Below, piece by piece: positions 1-11,253 of a DNA stretch of 64,000 bases (position 1 is its first letter; each line of letters starts with the position of its first letter). Origin of the DNA: Podospora comata (Eukaryota; Ascomycota; Sordariomycetes; Sordariales; Podosporaceae). A program made the position numbers and the translations under genes. Location: the NCBI GenBank assembly GCA_017354895.1, contig CP071493.1, positions 7,316,001 through 7,380,000 of the forward strand, in the 5' to 3' direction. Under the pieces are notes generated by a model. That model saw nothing but the letters and a program-made list of their open reading frames with translations. It was not told where the DNA came from and ran no database searches.

Positions 1-29
1 ACCACACACACACACACACACACACACCA
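1..29. repeat. (CA)n microsatellite
   Basis: The window opens in a run of about 13 CA units, followed by degenerate CCACGCCACACC. It is a simple repeat and is not TTAGGG-type telomere sequence. Confidence 0.9.
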
Positions 30-2787
30 CGCCACACCAAACCCACACCGATAGGGTGTTCGTCGGCTGCTACCTAGCACCATGACTCGCCGTCGGGCTT
101 TCTGGGCTTGTCTTGGACCAGGTCTAGGCCTCTTTGGAGCTCATATACATGCCTTATCACTGTGGAGGGATTTTGATCCGACGGGGTGTATGGGCAGATT
201 CGAAAAGGGGGGGGGGGGAGGGGGGAGGGTAATTTGGGAGGGATACATATTGCAAAGAGAGGGTTTTGACATTTCCTATTCAGATATCACCGTCATGTAT
301 GCGGCGGAAAGAGCGTTCATATCTGTTGTTTTCATCGGCTTCTAGTTCACAGGTAGTTCTTTGCTTATTATTATTTCTAAACATGATTTCTCACACACTA
401 ATCTGTCACGATTCTGTACTGGAGACTTCTGGGTGATTCGTGATTCTTCCACCATATGCCGGAGAGAAACGCCCCAGTGGCCGATGATTGGAGGATAGGG
501 GTTACCGCAAAACAAACAAAAAAAGCAATTCTAGGCGTTGAGTTGCACCTCGATCGATGATGACCAAGCATGTGCCCGTCTTCTTCTTACCCTCTCGCAT
601 CCCCTTGAGCCTTGAGCACGAGACAACGTTACTTTTGGTTGGCCCGGCTGCAAACCGCAAGGCTGCCGGTGGGACAGCCCGGCCCAGTTCCCGATCACGC
701 AACTCCCAGCTGGGTTGCAATCGAATCACGACCTCTCGTCTAGCAGCCAGTAGGAAGGCTGCGGTGTGATCTGCATGGGAGCGGACAACGACAGCAGAAG
801 AAGAAGCAAGAAAGCAAATAGCTGCTGGGTGAGGTTGACCGGGAAGCTGCATGTGCATACCGAGAAAGTGCGCTGAAGAAGGCAACAAAGTGGGAAGTGG
901 CTTGCCCATGTGAAAGTCTATGCAGATAAAGCGTTCGTATAGAGTGCGGATAGGCGGATGTTGTTGCCTTGTAGGGAGTTTCGTGGTAACTCACGGCGCG
1001 GGCCGAAGCACTGACGGCTTTCCCGCCTGACTGGCTGATGATATCTGCCATCAAAGTTAGGGAGCCACGGAACTCAAGAGATACTGTGGCCGAGGGTGAA
1101 TCTTCCATGAGAACAGCATACCTATCTCATGCTTCGTCCCTGGGGTGCGCTGGTTTGGAAGAGGCCCCTTGAAAGTTATCTGAAAATGTCCAGTCCGTCA
1201 GTAGCAAACCTGTCCTCTACCCTACCACTCTGCAGTTTCATTCTCACATGGATATCCCACACGGATGTCGCACAAGTTTTGAACATGGGGAAAGACAGTG
1301 GATCGTTACCTTGGGGGGCTGCGCGGAGAGAGACGGTCGAGTTCCAGCGGTTATCTCGACGTTGAACAGACATCAGATGTAAGCCAGTTCCAAACTCGTC
1401 CCCTGTGTTCTGACTGGAATGATTAGCCAATTTCAAAACTACCACGGACAATGCCAAGGGATAGAACATACGGTTTGTGGGAAGTCTCTGTTGCGCCATC
1501 TCATGGACCACATGACGGCCTCGGTCAGGGCAGGGGAGCGGGTGGCTTTTCTCATCCATCCCCACTAGAATGTGTAGCATGAGAGCTGCAGAGAAGGTCT
1601 GGTTGGGCAGAGTTGACCGGTTACAGGAAGTTCGCGAGGCGGGATGGCTGTTGACCTGTCCTTGCCCGCCCTCACCCACCATGTTCTCTGTCGAGGGACA
1701 GGAGGTTCCTCACCGGTCAAAGAAGCAACTTCTCAAGATGGTAAGCATCCCGCACGATATCTCGCCATCAGCGGACGTTGTGTTCGGGTGCTTAGCTTGG
1801 TTGAGAGTCGTCCTACCCCAGATCGTGGGGGCCTTTTGAGCAGCTCTGTTCCGAGGTGACGCTGTCAGCGAGGACAGATGACCAGGCGCTGTGGCATGGA
1901 TAGCTGTAGGGTGCCGTAAAATATCCGTGTCCTGCTCTGATGCGAGCAAAAATGCTTGTGAGAGGTGAATTCTCAACTTGACAAGGAGACGAGCGCGATT
2001 TTTCTCACGCCTATTGTACTGCTCTGCAGGCCAAAAACAAGACAAGTCAAACATCCAAAATGCCAATCCAATCACCCTCGGTTCCGAAGCGGAAGCGTCC
2101 TTGCTGATAATCAGACGAGGGGGGAAGGCGAGTGATGGGATCTTCAGCTCTCTCCCTAGCATTATCCTATTTCTGAGGACAGCGCGGTTTCACTCCCTCC
2201 GTCCCGGTGACCATCCTGAGTGTCTAGACCTATCGAGTCTCCCGAAACTCACGTCACTGTGACAGAGTTTGTGTGCTCTCCACGGAGCATAGTCCGCGGC
2301 AACTGCCCAGAACGCCTTGCTCCCGGTACACATGCTCTAGCGCCCCTGATGTTTCAACACGACCGCTGTGCGCGCTTGTCTTCAATTCCATCACCTCCTC
2401 ATATGCATTTCCGGCAAGACAAGAATGGGTTCATGAGGGAGGTCTTCTGTGAATAAATGTCAGGGTCGCTGGCATCTAATCCAGCAAGACGGTGTCTGCC
2501 AGTCTGGGCCTCCATCCGAGTCTTCTTGCCTCACCCCCCGAAACACCGTGTGCCGATTGTCTATTAGGACTCCCGGCATTGACGGCTCTCTCCTCAGTGA
2601 CCGCGGTCAGTACCCTTGGCACTTGAAACCATCTGTGCTCGTCCATTTCAGCCAAACTACCTGCCACCTGAAGCCGCTCAGCTGTCGAAGCTAGCCTTGA
2701 TACTTTTGAGCATCGACGATTACCCGTCGATATCTCTGCAGCCAGGGCTCTCGGTTCCAGTCAGCAAGGCGTTGTTCTGACTGCAGG
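30..2787. other. Gene-poor stretch, no supported gene
   Basis: No reading frame here has recognisable domains together with coherent splice signals. Open frames stay below about 170 codons and occur on both strands as expected by chance at this GC content. A G-rich run sits at about 207-227. The last 180 bases (about 2605-2757) hold an open LRR-like frame that may be an upstream exon of the next gene (see the entry at 2788). Confidence 0.6.
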
Positions 2788-4003
2788 ATGACATCGGTTC
2801 ATCATGGCAACAATCTGATAGGGGACAGTATAGAACACGATGTCCATCCTGATAGGGTTGCTGTGATGATTAGGGACAACCTCCCCGGGCTTCAAAGCAT
2901 TCTCTTCTCATTCACCAGCAGAGTTGTACGTTATTCGCCCTGTCTAATGTTTTTCTAGCTAACATAACATATCACAGACAGGCCGCTCATGGATGCTTAC
3001 AACAGTTCTTCAGCCACCTGCTTCGACGTCTCGTCAGCCCAGGGTGCAAATGCTGGGGCTTCCACTCATGCGGGCCGACAGTTGCGACTACATCAGCTCC
3101 ATCCCCAGGAGGCATCTCACTTGGTTGAGCGTGACCGGACCGGGATCGTTTGTCACCCTCAGCATGTTGAAGCAACGGCTCATGCAGACACGTGGTCTGG
3201 AAACACTTCACCTGCGCAATTTTGCCGAGCGTTCCTTCGAGTTCGTGAGCAATGAGAGGTTGCCACCCCTTCTGGAGCTGGTTCTTGAGAGCTATGACTG
3301 GCGACACTCTCTGGAAGAGAGCACCAACAACTGGGACTTTTCTCAACTCAAGGTCCTCATGCTATTCTCGGTTAAGCATCTGACGAGCCTGTTCAGAGTC
3401 ATCTCGCAAGTCCCGCACCGTTTGGAGACGTTGGTTTTCGACATGGAATGGGGCCCTGAAGTCATACCGAGTCTTGAAACGCTTTGCGAATGTCCCAGTC
3501 TACACACGGTTGTGGTCCGCCTTCCGCCCAAGCTGCCAACCACCGACACAGACCTTCTCCAACAGCTCCAGATACCCCTCAAGGAGGCCCACGACAACCT
3601 CGCGTATAAGCTGGCCGCGGGCATCATCCACCTCCTGATCCGAACCAGATTCGGCAATACCAAGTGGCAAGACATCTATGTCCTGTTCGGGGAGTGGAAG
3701 ATGTGGGATAACGCCGGGCTGCATCCAGGCTACTACTTCAAGTACATCGGCCCCGTCAATGAAGGGATACACATTGAAAACCTCAACAAATTCGACATGC
3801 AGGCGCTGTTGGCAACAATGGCCAGAATGACGGGTGCTGGAGCAGAGGGTGCCACAACGCTGGACAACGCAAAAAAGAAGAAGGCAAGACGCTCCCAGCC
3901 TGCCGGGCAGAGTGGTGACAGGATGGGATTCTATCACGAGGTGTATGGTTTGCGCTCCTTGCTGGCGTCGAAGCCGTTGGATAGGATTTCTTTGTCTTTT
4001 TGA
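2788..4003 (+). CDS. F-box/LRR-like protein lacking a visible F-box, unknown function
   Basis: Join 2788-2925 and 2978-4003, giving 387 aa. The 52-nt intron has a GTACGT donor, a CTAAC-type branch site and an ATCACAG acceptor, and phase is kept. The long second exon has spaced Leu-rich segments (LETLHLRNF, LPPLLELVLESY, LETLVFD), resembling the C-terminal LRR-like half of fungal F-box proteins. A basic KKKKARR patch lies near residue 300. No F-box is visible in the first 46 residues. An alternative model takes an upstream exon ending at 2757 (frame reading LSKLALILLSIDDYPS), a GT-AG intron to 2822, and rejoins the same frame at 2823. The true start is therefore uncertain. By family analogy it could be a ubiquitin-ligase adaptor, but this is inference only. 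Confidence 0.6.
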
Positions 4004-4317
4004 AGGCTATCTGGCATGGCATCTCTTCTACTTTCCAGTGCTTGGTCGACATCATCACATGGCAGACTCGATGCTTCAATCTCCATTCACGAGAATTGGG
4101 TTTCCTTATCTGGATCTTTCAGCTTCTTTTTCCTCCCTTCTTTAATCCTTTTGCTTTGTTAGTTTCCTTTTGGCTTTGGACACTTGCCTGCTTTTCTTGC
4201 CCATCATTTCCCGTGTTCTTGACTCGTATCTTCCTCGCCAACACTCCTTTTTATTGACCATCTTCTTCTCGACTTCTTTTACATGAGTGAGTCAATGACC
4301 GACCTCATCTTGGTACA

Positions 4318-4791
4318 TCACCACTTGATGATGATTTTCTTGGCTTTCTCTCTACTGTGTTTGATGACAGGCTGCAGCCTGTAGTGTGCGGTTGACTTTT
4401 GCTGCTTCAAGTCATTCCTCTCGGGCAATTTCGTTTTAGTTGGTAATTGTTCAAGGCTGATCTGGTTTTCCAGAACTTGCTCCAAGGCACGGGGCGATGA
4501 TCTCTCATTTGGGCTGGTGTCTGGAGGTTGCTTCGGGTGGCAGTCTGCCGGTACCAGGATAGAGCAGCCAGGGGTCAAGGGTTTGCGTAGGCGTTTTCGC
4601 TGGCGGTGCAAGAGATATGCGGCAAGGACGGAGAGACTGACAAAGCTGTTTTCTTGATGAGGACCTGGAGACAGAATACCATCTAGGGGCGTGGCCAGGG
4701 CAGTGGATGAGCAAATATATTCTGCCTTCTGCCGTGCTCGACCCACTGATCGTGCTTTGTGACTGAACGAGATGATCAGCCAATATCGCAT
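4318..4791 (-). CDS. Doubtful small hypothetical protein
   Basis: A 157-codon frame from an ATG at 4791. It has a short hydrophobic stretch (FVSLSVLAAYLL) followed at once by a basic cluster (RQRKRLRKPL), then a polar Lys-rich C-terminus. I recognise no family and see no intron. It lies tail-to-tail with the LRR-like gene at 2788. It could be a small membrane protein or a chance frame; the Lys-rich AT-leaning end argues for caution. Confidence 0.25.
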   Translation of the reverse strand: MRYWLIISFSHKARSVGRARQKAEYICSSTALATPLDGILSPGPHQENSFVSLSVLAAYLLHRQRKRLRKPLTPGCSILVPADCHPKQPPDTSPNERSSPRALEQVLENQISLEQLPTKTKLPERNDLKQQKSTAHYRLQPVIKHSREKAKKIIIKW

Positions 4792-4947
4792 GCGTGACCA
4801 CGCGTCTTCTACTCCTCCTGTCGGCAAGTTCTGAATGACCTTGGAATACTGCGCGGCGATATGTTTGTTTTCTTATATTGTACAGAAATTATTCTTACAA
4901 ATCACCGCATCCAACTAGGTAACTTTTCGAATTACCACCCCCTCCCC

Positions 4948-5798
4948 CTATTTCGGCACACTTTCCTCCTCCTTCTCCATCCTCCTCCTCACCTCCCCCA
5001 GCTTCTGCTCCAGCGACACCTTTTGCTTCCAGAGCTCCCCCTTTGAGTTTTCGAGCATGGCTACTTTTTCGTCGGTGGTGAGCTCCTGGACCTTTTGTTT
5101 TTCCTAATGGCTCTTTGTTAGCACACCCGAGTTTCACAACCGTCTACTTATCCCGATGTATAATTTCAAGACGCAATTTATGCTTGGTTTCGGGACATAG
5201 GAAATGGAAATGGGTTGCGTGAAAAGAAAATTAATAAAAAAGTTTATAAAAAATAATAATAATTAAAATAGTAAGAAAAAAAAGATAAGGAAATAAAAAT
5301 TAATAAAGAAATAAAGAAATAAAAGCAAATAAATAAATAAATAAATAAAAATGAATAAATAAATAAGTAAATAAATAAATAAAAATGAATAACTAAAAAT
5401 AAACAAATAAATAAAAATAAGTAACTAAGAATAAATAAATAAAAATAAATAAAAAATAAAAAAAAATCTTATGCATGATGATGTGGATATGGGGGTTCCG
5501 AGAAAAGAGAGGGCGGAAGAGGGGGACGAACCTCGTTCCACTCCCTCTGCGTCTTCAACCCGGCGCCGTAGATAGACCCGGTGAATGCCGTCGCGGCGAA
5601 GGCGCCGGTCCAGATGAGGCGTTTCCAGCGGGGTGCTGGCCCGGGTTTCCCATCTGTTGGTGACTTTGGGTCGGCTTTTCCTTGGGTTTGCTGCCTCGTG
5701 GAAGATTTGCTGTAGGGTTGGGATTTGAGGTGGGGGGCTGAGGTTGTGAAGGTTCGTTTGGGGGGGAGTCGAAGGAGGGTTTGTGGCGATCGGGGCAT
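4948..5798 (-). CDS. Small mitochondrial single-pass membrane protein
   Basis: Minus-strand join: exon 1 at 5798-5532 and exon 2 at 5103-4948, giving 140 aa. The start at 5798 (MPRSPQTLLRL) gives a basic, Ser/Thr/Arg-rich N-terminus with no acidic residue, typical of a mitochondrial presequence. A hydrophobic segment follows (LIWTGAFAATAFTGSIYGAGL, about residues 61-81), and then a charged, probably coiled-coil tail (EKQKVQELTTDEKVAMLE, EQKLGEVRRRMEKEEE). An in-frame upstream start is possible but lacks this presequence. The join at E|E has a GTTCGT donor and an ATTAG acceptor. The 428-nt intron is very long for this genome and carries a TAAA-type repeat. Function unknown; inner-membrane location is inferred. 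It is divergent from the SHB17-like gene. Confidence 0.8.
5220..5469. repeat. (TAAA)n/(AAATAA)n AT-rich repeat inside an intron
   Basis: About 250 bp of nearly pure A/T built from imperfect TAAA, AAATAAAT and AAAATAAAT units. It sits in the intron of the mitochondrial protein gene, so on the transcribed strand it reads as T-rich TTTA units. Confidence 0.9.
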
Positions 5799-6578
5799 TT
5801 TGTGTGGGTTGTTGTGACTTATAAAAAGTCTTGAGATGTGGTGAGCTTGTGGTGAGTTTGAGACTGTTTTTATTTTATTTTTTTTATTTCCCAGTACGCA
5901 ATTGATGAGACAAGTAAGGGGTTGGGTGGTGCTCACACTGTCATGATGAAGATTGACTGAGTGAGCTGTGATGTCTCTTGAGTGAACGCAAGGGTTGGAG
6001 GCGCACGGACCTGCTGTATGTCAGGGCCGGATAACCGGGACGGACCGTTTAGCGCTAAACGGGTTGCTTGGGGTTGCGCTGCCGGGAAAGTGGGGCTTCT
6101 AACTTCTTTCTGCCTTCTTTCAAGAACACAACTCAAACTGGGAAGTTGGCAGCTTCTTGCGGAGGCACAGTATGTCCCGCTGACTGAGATGATGGAGGGG
6201 GCAGTGAGTAATCGGCCTGCGCTTCAATGTCCCATCGGGAGAGGGGGGGGAATGGAGACGGTGGTTAGGTCTCGAAGAGACGGTGCAGCATGTTCAGTTG
6301 TGGTTTACCAGACAGTTCTGTCTCATTGCCTCGATTGCCTCGGGTTGGTGTCTTCCCGCTCCAGCTCCACGTGTTGTGTGTCTGATTCGATTCGCTCAAT
6401 CTGAGTGGTGAGGTCAGCTCCTGGATCGCCAATGTTTCTTCACTGATGACACCTTTTTGATCGAGACAATCAAGACCTCAACTTGTCCCCTGTTTTGCAC
6501 CTGCAAACTCCCCTTTTGACAACACATCTGCAGACCCCCTCATATCCTTCGCTCCCTAGTTTTCCAGTTTTCGAGAAC
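5799..6578. promoter_or_regulatory. Divergent intergenic region, likely bidirectional promoter
   Basis: 780 bp between the start codons of two head-to-head genes, so it must hold both promoters and leaders. The last 100 bp before 6579 are pyrimidine-rich, as is usual upstream of fungal starts. No specific factor site is claimed. Confidence 0.6.
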
Positions 6579-7435
6579 ATGACCCCCCGCGTCTTCATAG
6601 TCCGCCACGGCGAAACCACCTGGTCCCTCTCCGGCAAGCACACCTCCACAACCAACATCCCTCTCACCGCCTCGGGCGAGAAGCGCGTCCTAGCCACCGG
6701 CCGCGCCCTCGTCGGCAACGACCGTCTCATCGTCCCCTCCAAGCTCTCCCACATCTATGTCTCCCCTCGCCTCCGCGCCCAGCGCACGTTGGAGCTCTTA
6801 AACATTGCTTACCGGTCGCGCACCCCTCTTCTGAGCCCGGCTCGGGAAGGGGGCATCCCCTGTCAAGCTGAGGTTGAGATCACGGAGGACATCAGAGAGT
6901 GGGATTACGGCGACTATGAGGGGATCACCTCGCCCGAGATCAACAGGATTAGAAAGGAGCAGGGGTTGGAGGATGGGAGGAAGTGGGATATCTGGCGAGA
7001 TGGGTGTCCTGGTGGGGAGTATGCCAGACCATGACTGACTGTTCGTTACTGGAGGGATGCTGACTGTGAGCAGGAGCCCAGCGGATATTACTGCTAGGCT
7101 AGATAGACTGATCCAGGACATCAGGGAGAAATGGCATCGTCCAGTGATGGAGGGCGAGAATGTCGGCGAGGGGAAGAAGGGCGACGTCCTGATAGTTGCA
7201 CACGGGCACATACTCCGAGCTTTTGCGCAGAGGTGGGCGGGAAAGGAACTTCATGACGGACCAACGTTTTTGCTTGAGGCAGGAGGTGTCGGGACGCTGA
7301 GGTATGTATTGCGCGCCGACTTTGCTCTGGGTACGTGCGAGCGGTCTGCTGAGAAACGACAGTTATGAACACCACAATATCAACGAACCTGCCATTTTAC
7401 TTGGTGGTGCATTTGTCGTCGGGGACGACTGGTGA
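6579..7435 (+). CDS. SHB17: Sedoheptulose-1,7-bisphosphatase, histidine phosphatase family
   Basis: Join 6579-7018, 7074-7301 and 7363-7435, giving 246 aa. The N-terminus has the RHGETTW signature of the phosphoglycerate-mutase/histidine phosphatase fold (His10 would be phosphorylated). REWDYGDYEG supplies the acidic residue, and VAHGHILRAF carries the second catalytic His. The end, GTLSYEHHNINEPAILL, matches the yeast Shb17 block GVLSYAHHNIDEPAL as I recall it. Shb17 hydrolyses sedoheptulose-1,7-bisphosphate and feeds ribose synthesis through the non-oxidative pentose phosphate route in the cytosol. Start chosen at MTPRVFIVRHG; an upstream in-frame ATG at 6483 would add 32 unmatched residues. 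Introns are 55 and 61 nt. A further intron-like segment spans the stop codon (7432-7501) and would still give TGA. Confidence 0.92.
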
Positions 7436-9756
7436 GTGGTCCTTTGCCTGGTATTGACGATGAGCTCGAGGATGGGATAGCTAACCAAGCCAATGTGGCA
7501 GAGCTGCTAGAGTTGCCACTGTGAGAGAATGATGCCGGTACACGTAGCAGTCGACGCCGCACCTAGACTTGCAGCCGAGGATTGGAGAGATCGTGTACAT
7601 TCGACTTTCTAGATAGGTATTGTGACCAGTTGCTATCGAGGATACACCTTGGTGGGTATGTTACTTGTGGTATTACAGTTGTTTTGAAATACCCGCTTGC
7701 AATGCATCGTTATCGCATCCAAGAGTCGTCTTCTTGATCATGTCGGAAATCTCGAGCAGCATGATGCCATCAATATTTTTATTCCTCCAATAGAATCCTA
7801 CACCATCCAATTGGATAAGCTAACACAAGAGGCCCATTGTACTACCGCCGTGGCCGCTAAGCTGCAGCAAAACGGTTTGTTTACTTCCCCTGAAGTGTGG
7901 ATCTTCGATTCCCCCTTCCACCCTTCCACTACCCAGTTGCCATCGCGCCAGAACTTGGACGAAAGGGAAGGTTGATCGAGCAAGGCATAAAAGACAAGAA
8001 ACGGCACAAACATGCCAGTCACAACCAGCCCATTGCAAAACGGGGAAACCGAGAATATAACGACCAGTCACAGTGGCCCATCACACTGCAAGTGGTGTTA
8101 CAGTCAAATGCCAATATTTTCCCTTTCCGGTTGCGCGACTGTACCACGCTTTGCAACGCACACACCAGATGCTGGCCACACTGGAACATCGGCACGAATG
8201 CACCGCATGATGGCCACAAGTAAAAGAACTCTCCTTGTCGTGCTGCCGGCCATCGTTACGTCCAAAAAAGTAGACGTCGCACACTGGTGGACCACTTGCT
8301 TGCATGAGGGGGCGGCCTGTAATGGCCCAATACCTATGCGGTACCGCCCCAAAAGGAAAATATGGGAGAGGGGATATGCGGCGTTTTCCATGCGTGTTTC
8401 GCCCATGTCTCTCCTGTTTTCATCGGGACCTCTGAAATCGAACACGCACCGGTTCGGCAAACATCATCTTGACAACACGCCGGCCATGTCATCGCGAAAT
8501 TGACCTGAAAGATCAACGTAACCTCCATCATCCTTGATGTCATGACACTGAGATGAGATCGCACCACACGACAATGCCGCATGGATCTCAAAGGACCCGA
8601 ACTTCGCGCCGTGGAATTCAAACAACTGGGCCACGGTCGTGTACCGCCATTCCACCTGGTCCAAAGTGTCAGAGTGAGGTTCGTAAAAGAATTCCAGCCC
8701 CGACTTGACACCGAACGGACAGGTGTCTCATCCGAACATACCTTCGGCGCAAGTGATTCTGGTCGGACACAATTTGGTGTCTTTCAATTCCCATCATCTC
8801 AACAGCACTTCGTTCATTTCAGTCTCCATGTCGGTGTTCCCATTGTTGACTCCACTCGTGATAGTTTGACCTCACAACGCCGGTCCGTGCAACCCCTTAC
8901 CGACAGCCAGGGGATGGCTCCACAGCAAAAGCCATCACAACAAGAACTGCAGAGATTTGATTGAATGCGGTGTTCAGACAACTAAATGTGTATTTCCGGT
9001 GGATCGGGGCAGCGGTATCTGGCCGTGGTTTGGGTCTCTCAACAAGGTGCGGCGAACTTGGTTCTGCTGTGGAAGTAAGCGTTGGCAATGGCCAGCAGAA
9101 GGATAACCGACAAAGCAGAAGGGAAACTACTCAACACTCACTTTTGCAGTCGGGTTGGTAAGTCAGTCAGCTGCCACCATATCTGTCCCGCGTTGTCTCT
9201 AACCTCGAGCAAGCCAGCGCCCCCGGGGGGGGGGGGTAGCAGTGGTGTGTCTGTAGAACGGGTACCAGTGACAATGTGTCGACCCATGGCTGGCTGTCCA
9301 CGCCGCACCCAGGCGTGGTAACCGCTCAAAAGATGTCACAGTCCTCTGGCTCGTCGAGGAATTGCGTGGCTTGTTGGTGTCTGGCTGGGCAGCGCAATGA
9401 AGCGTGTCGAGGGGGGTCGAGCGTCGGAGAAGGGGAATCAGCTGAAAGTTCCACTAGGGATGTGGAAACCTTGGAACCTCGGGCTGGGGGCGCCTGCATT
9501 TTGCCATCTCTGTGGGTGTTGATCGTCGATTAGCGAATCGCGATACTTTCCTCTGTGGAACAGTTGGCAACCGCAACCACAAAGGATGGAGGGTAGAGTA
9601 AGCTGACCAAAGCAGTAGAATGAGCTTGCACAAGGGCGAGCAGGCATAGCGGCATCACAGCCACAGCGACCAAGATCCTCGAGTTGGGAATTATCCCCGA
9701 CCCAGCAGGTCAATAGTTCCCTGGGATTGACTATTGATTATGACGAGATCACGAAA
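7436..9756. other. Intergenic region with fragmentary coding-like stretches
   Basis: No gene could be modelled with confidence. A minus-strand frame of about 100 codons around 8711-8400 looks protein-like (EWRYTTVAQLFEFHG, DDGGYVDLSGQF) but has stops just upstream and no clear start or family. A run of 12 G after five C lies at 9220-9236. Confidence 0.5.
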
Positions 9757-10417
9757 TCATCGCCATGGTGTTGGGTCGCGAGCCCTCCACACTGTCATAG
9801 CTTGGCATAACCCGCCGCTCAGGTTCTTGACGCCTCCCAGATAAGCGGGCTCTTGTCCCTTGCCATCACAACGCCACGATACTGTCCCTCGGGTACTTCG
9901 GGCAAAGACGACAGAACGATTCGATAACGACAGTCCTGATTCGGGAGATACCGAAACATCCACGGGGAGGAAGATGGGCAGCGTGTCGCGAAGGACGCAA
10001 TCATACCGAACGGAGGAGGTTCGCAGGGGGGCATGAACGACATGGATCACAGCGGTGTCTGGAAGCATGTCAGATTTCTCCGAAACAATGTGACAGGTAA
10101 CATACTGGGGCAGTCGACATCTCTCGGGTTTGTTGGGAAGGGTTCATGATAAACCCGGGCTCCATGCTCGCAAACCTCGTGCTCCTTGTTCGGTGGGCTC
10201 GGTGTGATGCAGAGTGCGCTTGTAATCCTTTAGATGCAGGGTGAACTCAACCAAGTAACGACAAAGTTGGGTTGATATGCGCAGACCGAGATGTCCGAGG
10301 CGCGCAGTTTGACCGTGAACGGGAATATGCAAGGTCCAATGTCGTCTATCCACAGCAAAAGGTGGCCGAGGAAGATGGAGTCGCAGTCGTCAATCGATGT
10401 CATGTTGCTGGAGAGAG
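9757..10417 (-). other. Possible unrecognised split gene or pseudogene
   Basis: A minus-strand 103-codon frame (about 10068-9757, PVDVSVSPESGLSLSNRS, ending in TGA) lies downstream of a 47-nt segment with textbook intron signals: GTATGT donor, CTGAC branch site and TTCCAG acceptor. Reading through that intron connects, in phase, to an upstream frame containing HEPFPTNPRDVDCP and, past one internal stop, to an ATG at about 10402 followed by a hydrophobic WIDDIGPCIFPF stretch. No family recognised. The internal stop means either a further intron I cannot place or a decayed gene. Confidence 0.3.
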
Positions 10418-11253
10418 TCCGAACCCCCCATCGGCCTCACAACAGCCTATGGCAGTGCCAATGCCGTGGCATTGACGGACGACACAACCTGGAGACCCAG
10501 CTCAAAGTCAAACTGCCTGGAGGGAACGAGGAGAGGCGTCCTCCACTGTTCGCGGGCCATCCTTCTCGCCAACAGACCACCAACGGCCGTGCCTTTGAAA
10601 ACTCGCGAGGCCAGGATCTAGTTGGGAGCCAATCTCAAGCTCAGCGGAACAGGCTCCGAACCCTGTTGCCATTCCACACCCAGACTATCTTGCACATGTC
10701 CGGCAGTTCTCGCCCCAAGCTGGGCTTTTGCAGGCCAGGTTTATCCGTGCCGACTGGTCACTGGATTTCAAGTTTCAATGTCCTGCCTGAGCTTGGAGCT
10801 TGGAGAGCGCCTGTGTCGTCCCGCATCGGAGAATCAATGACACCACGGTCCGTCCGCTCATCACCCGGCTGACGGGTCTAACTGTCTAGGGGTCGGCCCG
10901 GACGGGGGGGCTATGTGGCCCGGGGGACTGCTGCTGACGGTTACATCTGATAGCCCCGCCGTCCGTCCCAGCAATACGCAAACAGCGCAAGGCGTGCAGC
11001 TATGCCGCAACATGGTCGCGAGCAGAGCGAGTCATGGTTCCTCAGAGGTCCCGACCGTGCGCATCCCTCCGTTCGTGGAACCCAGTTGAGTTGACATCCA
11101 TGAGGGAGGCCAGAGTGGGTGGTGCACAGCGTGACGTTGCGCAGCGTCATGAATGGGCCGGCCGTCCACAAACGACAGCCATCGTCTTACCATGGAACGC
11201 AAAGCCGACCTCAACCGAGATGATGAGCGTGGAACTGTCAGCTGTGCTGAATT

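Noticed and set aside
1176-1682. 168-codon minus-strand frame
   Set aside because: No recognisable motif, and both strands have similar-length frames here.
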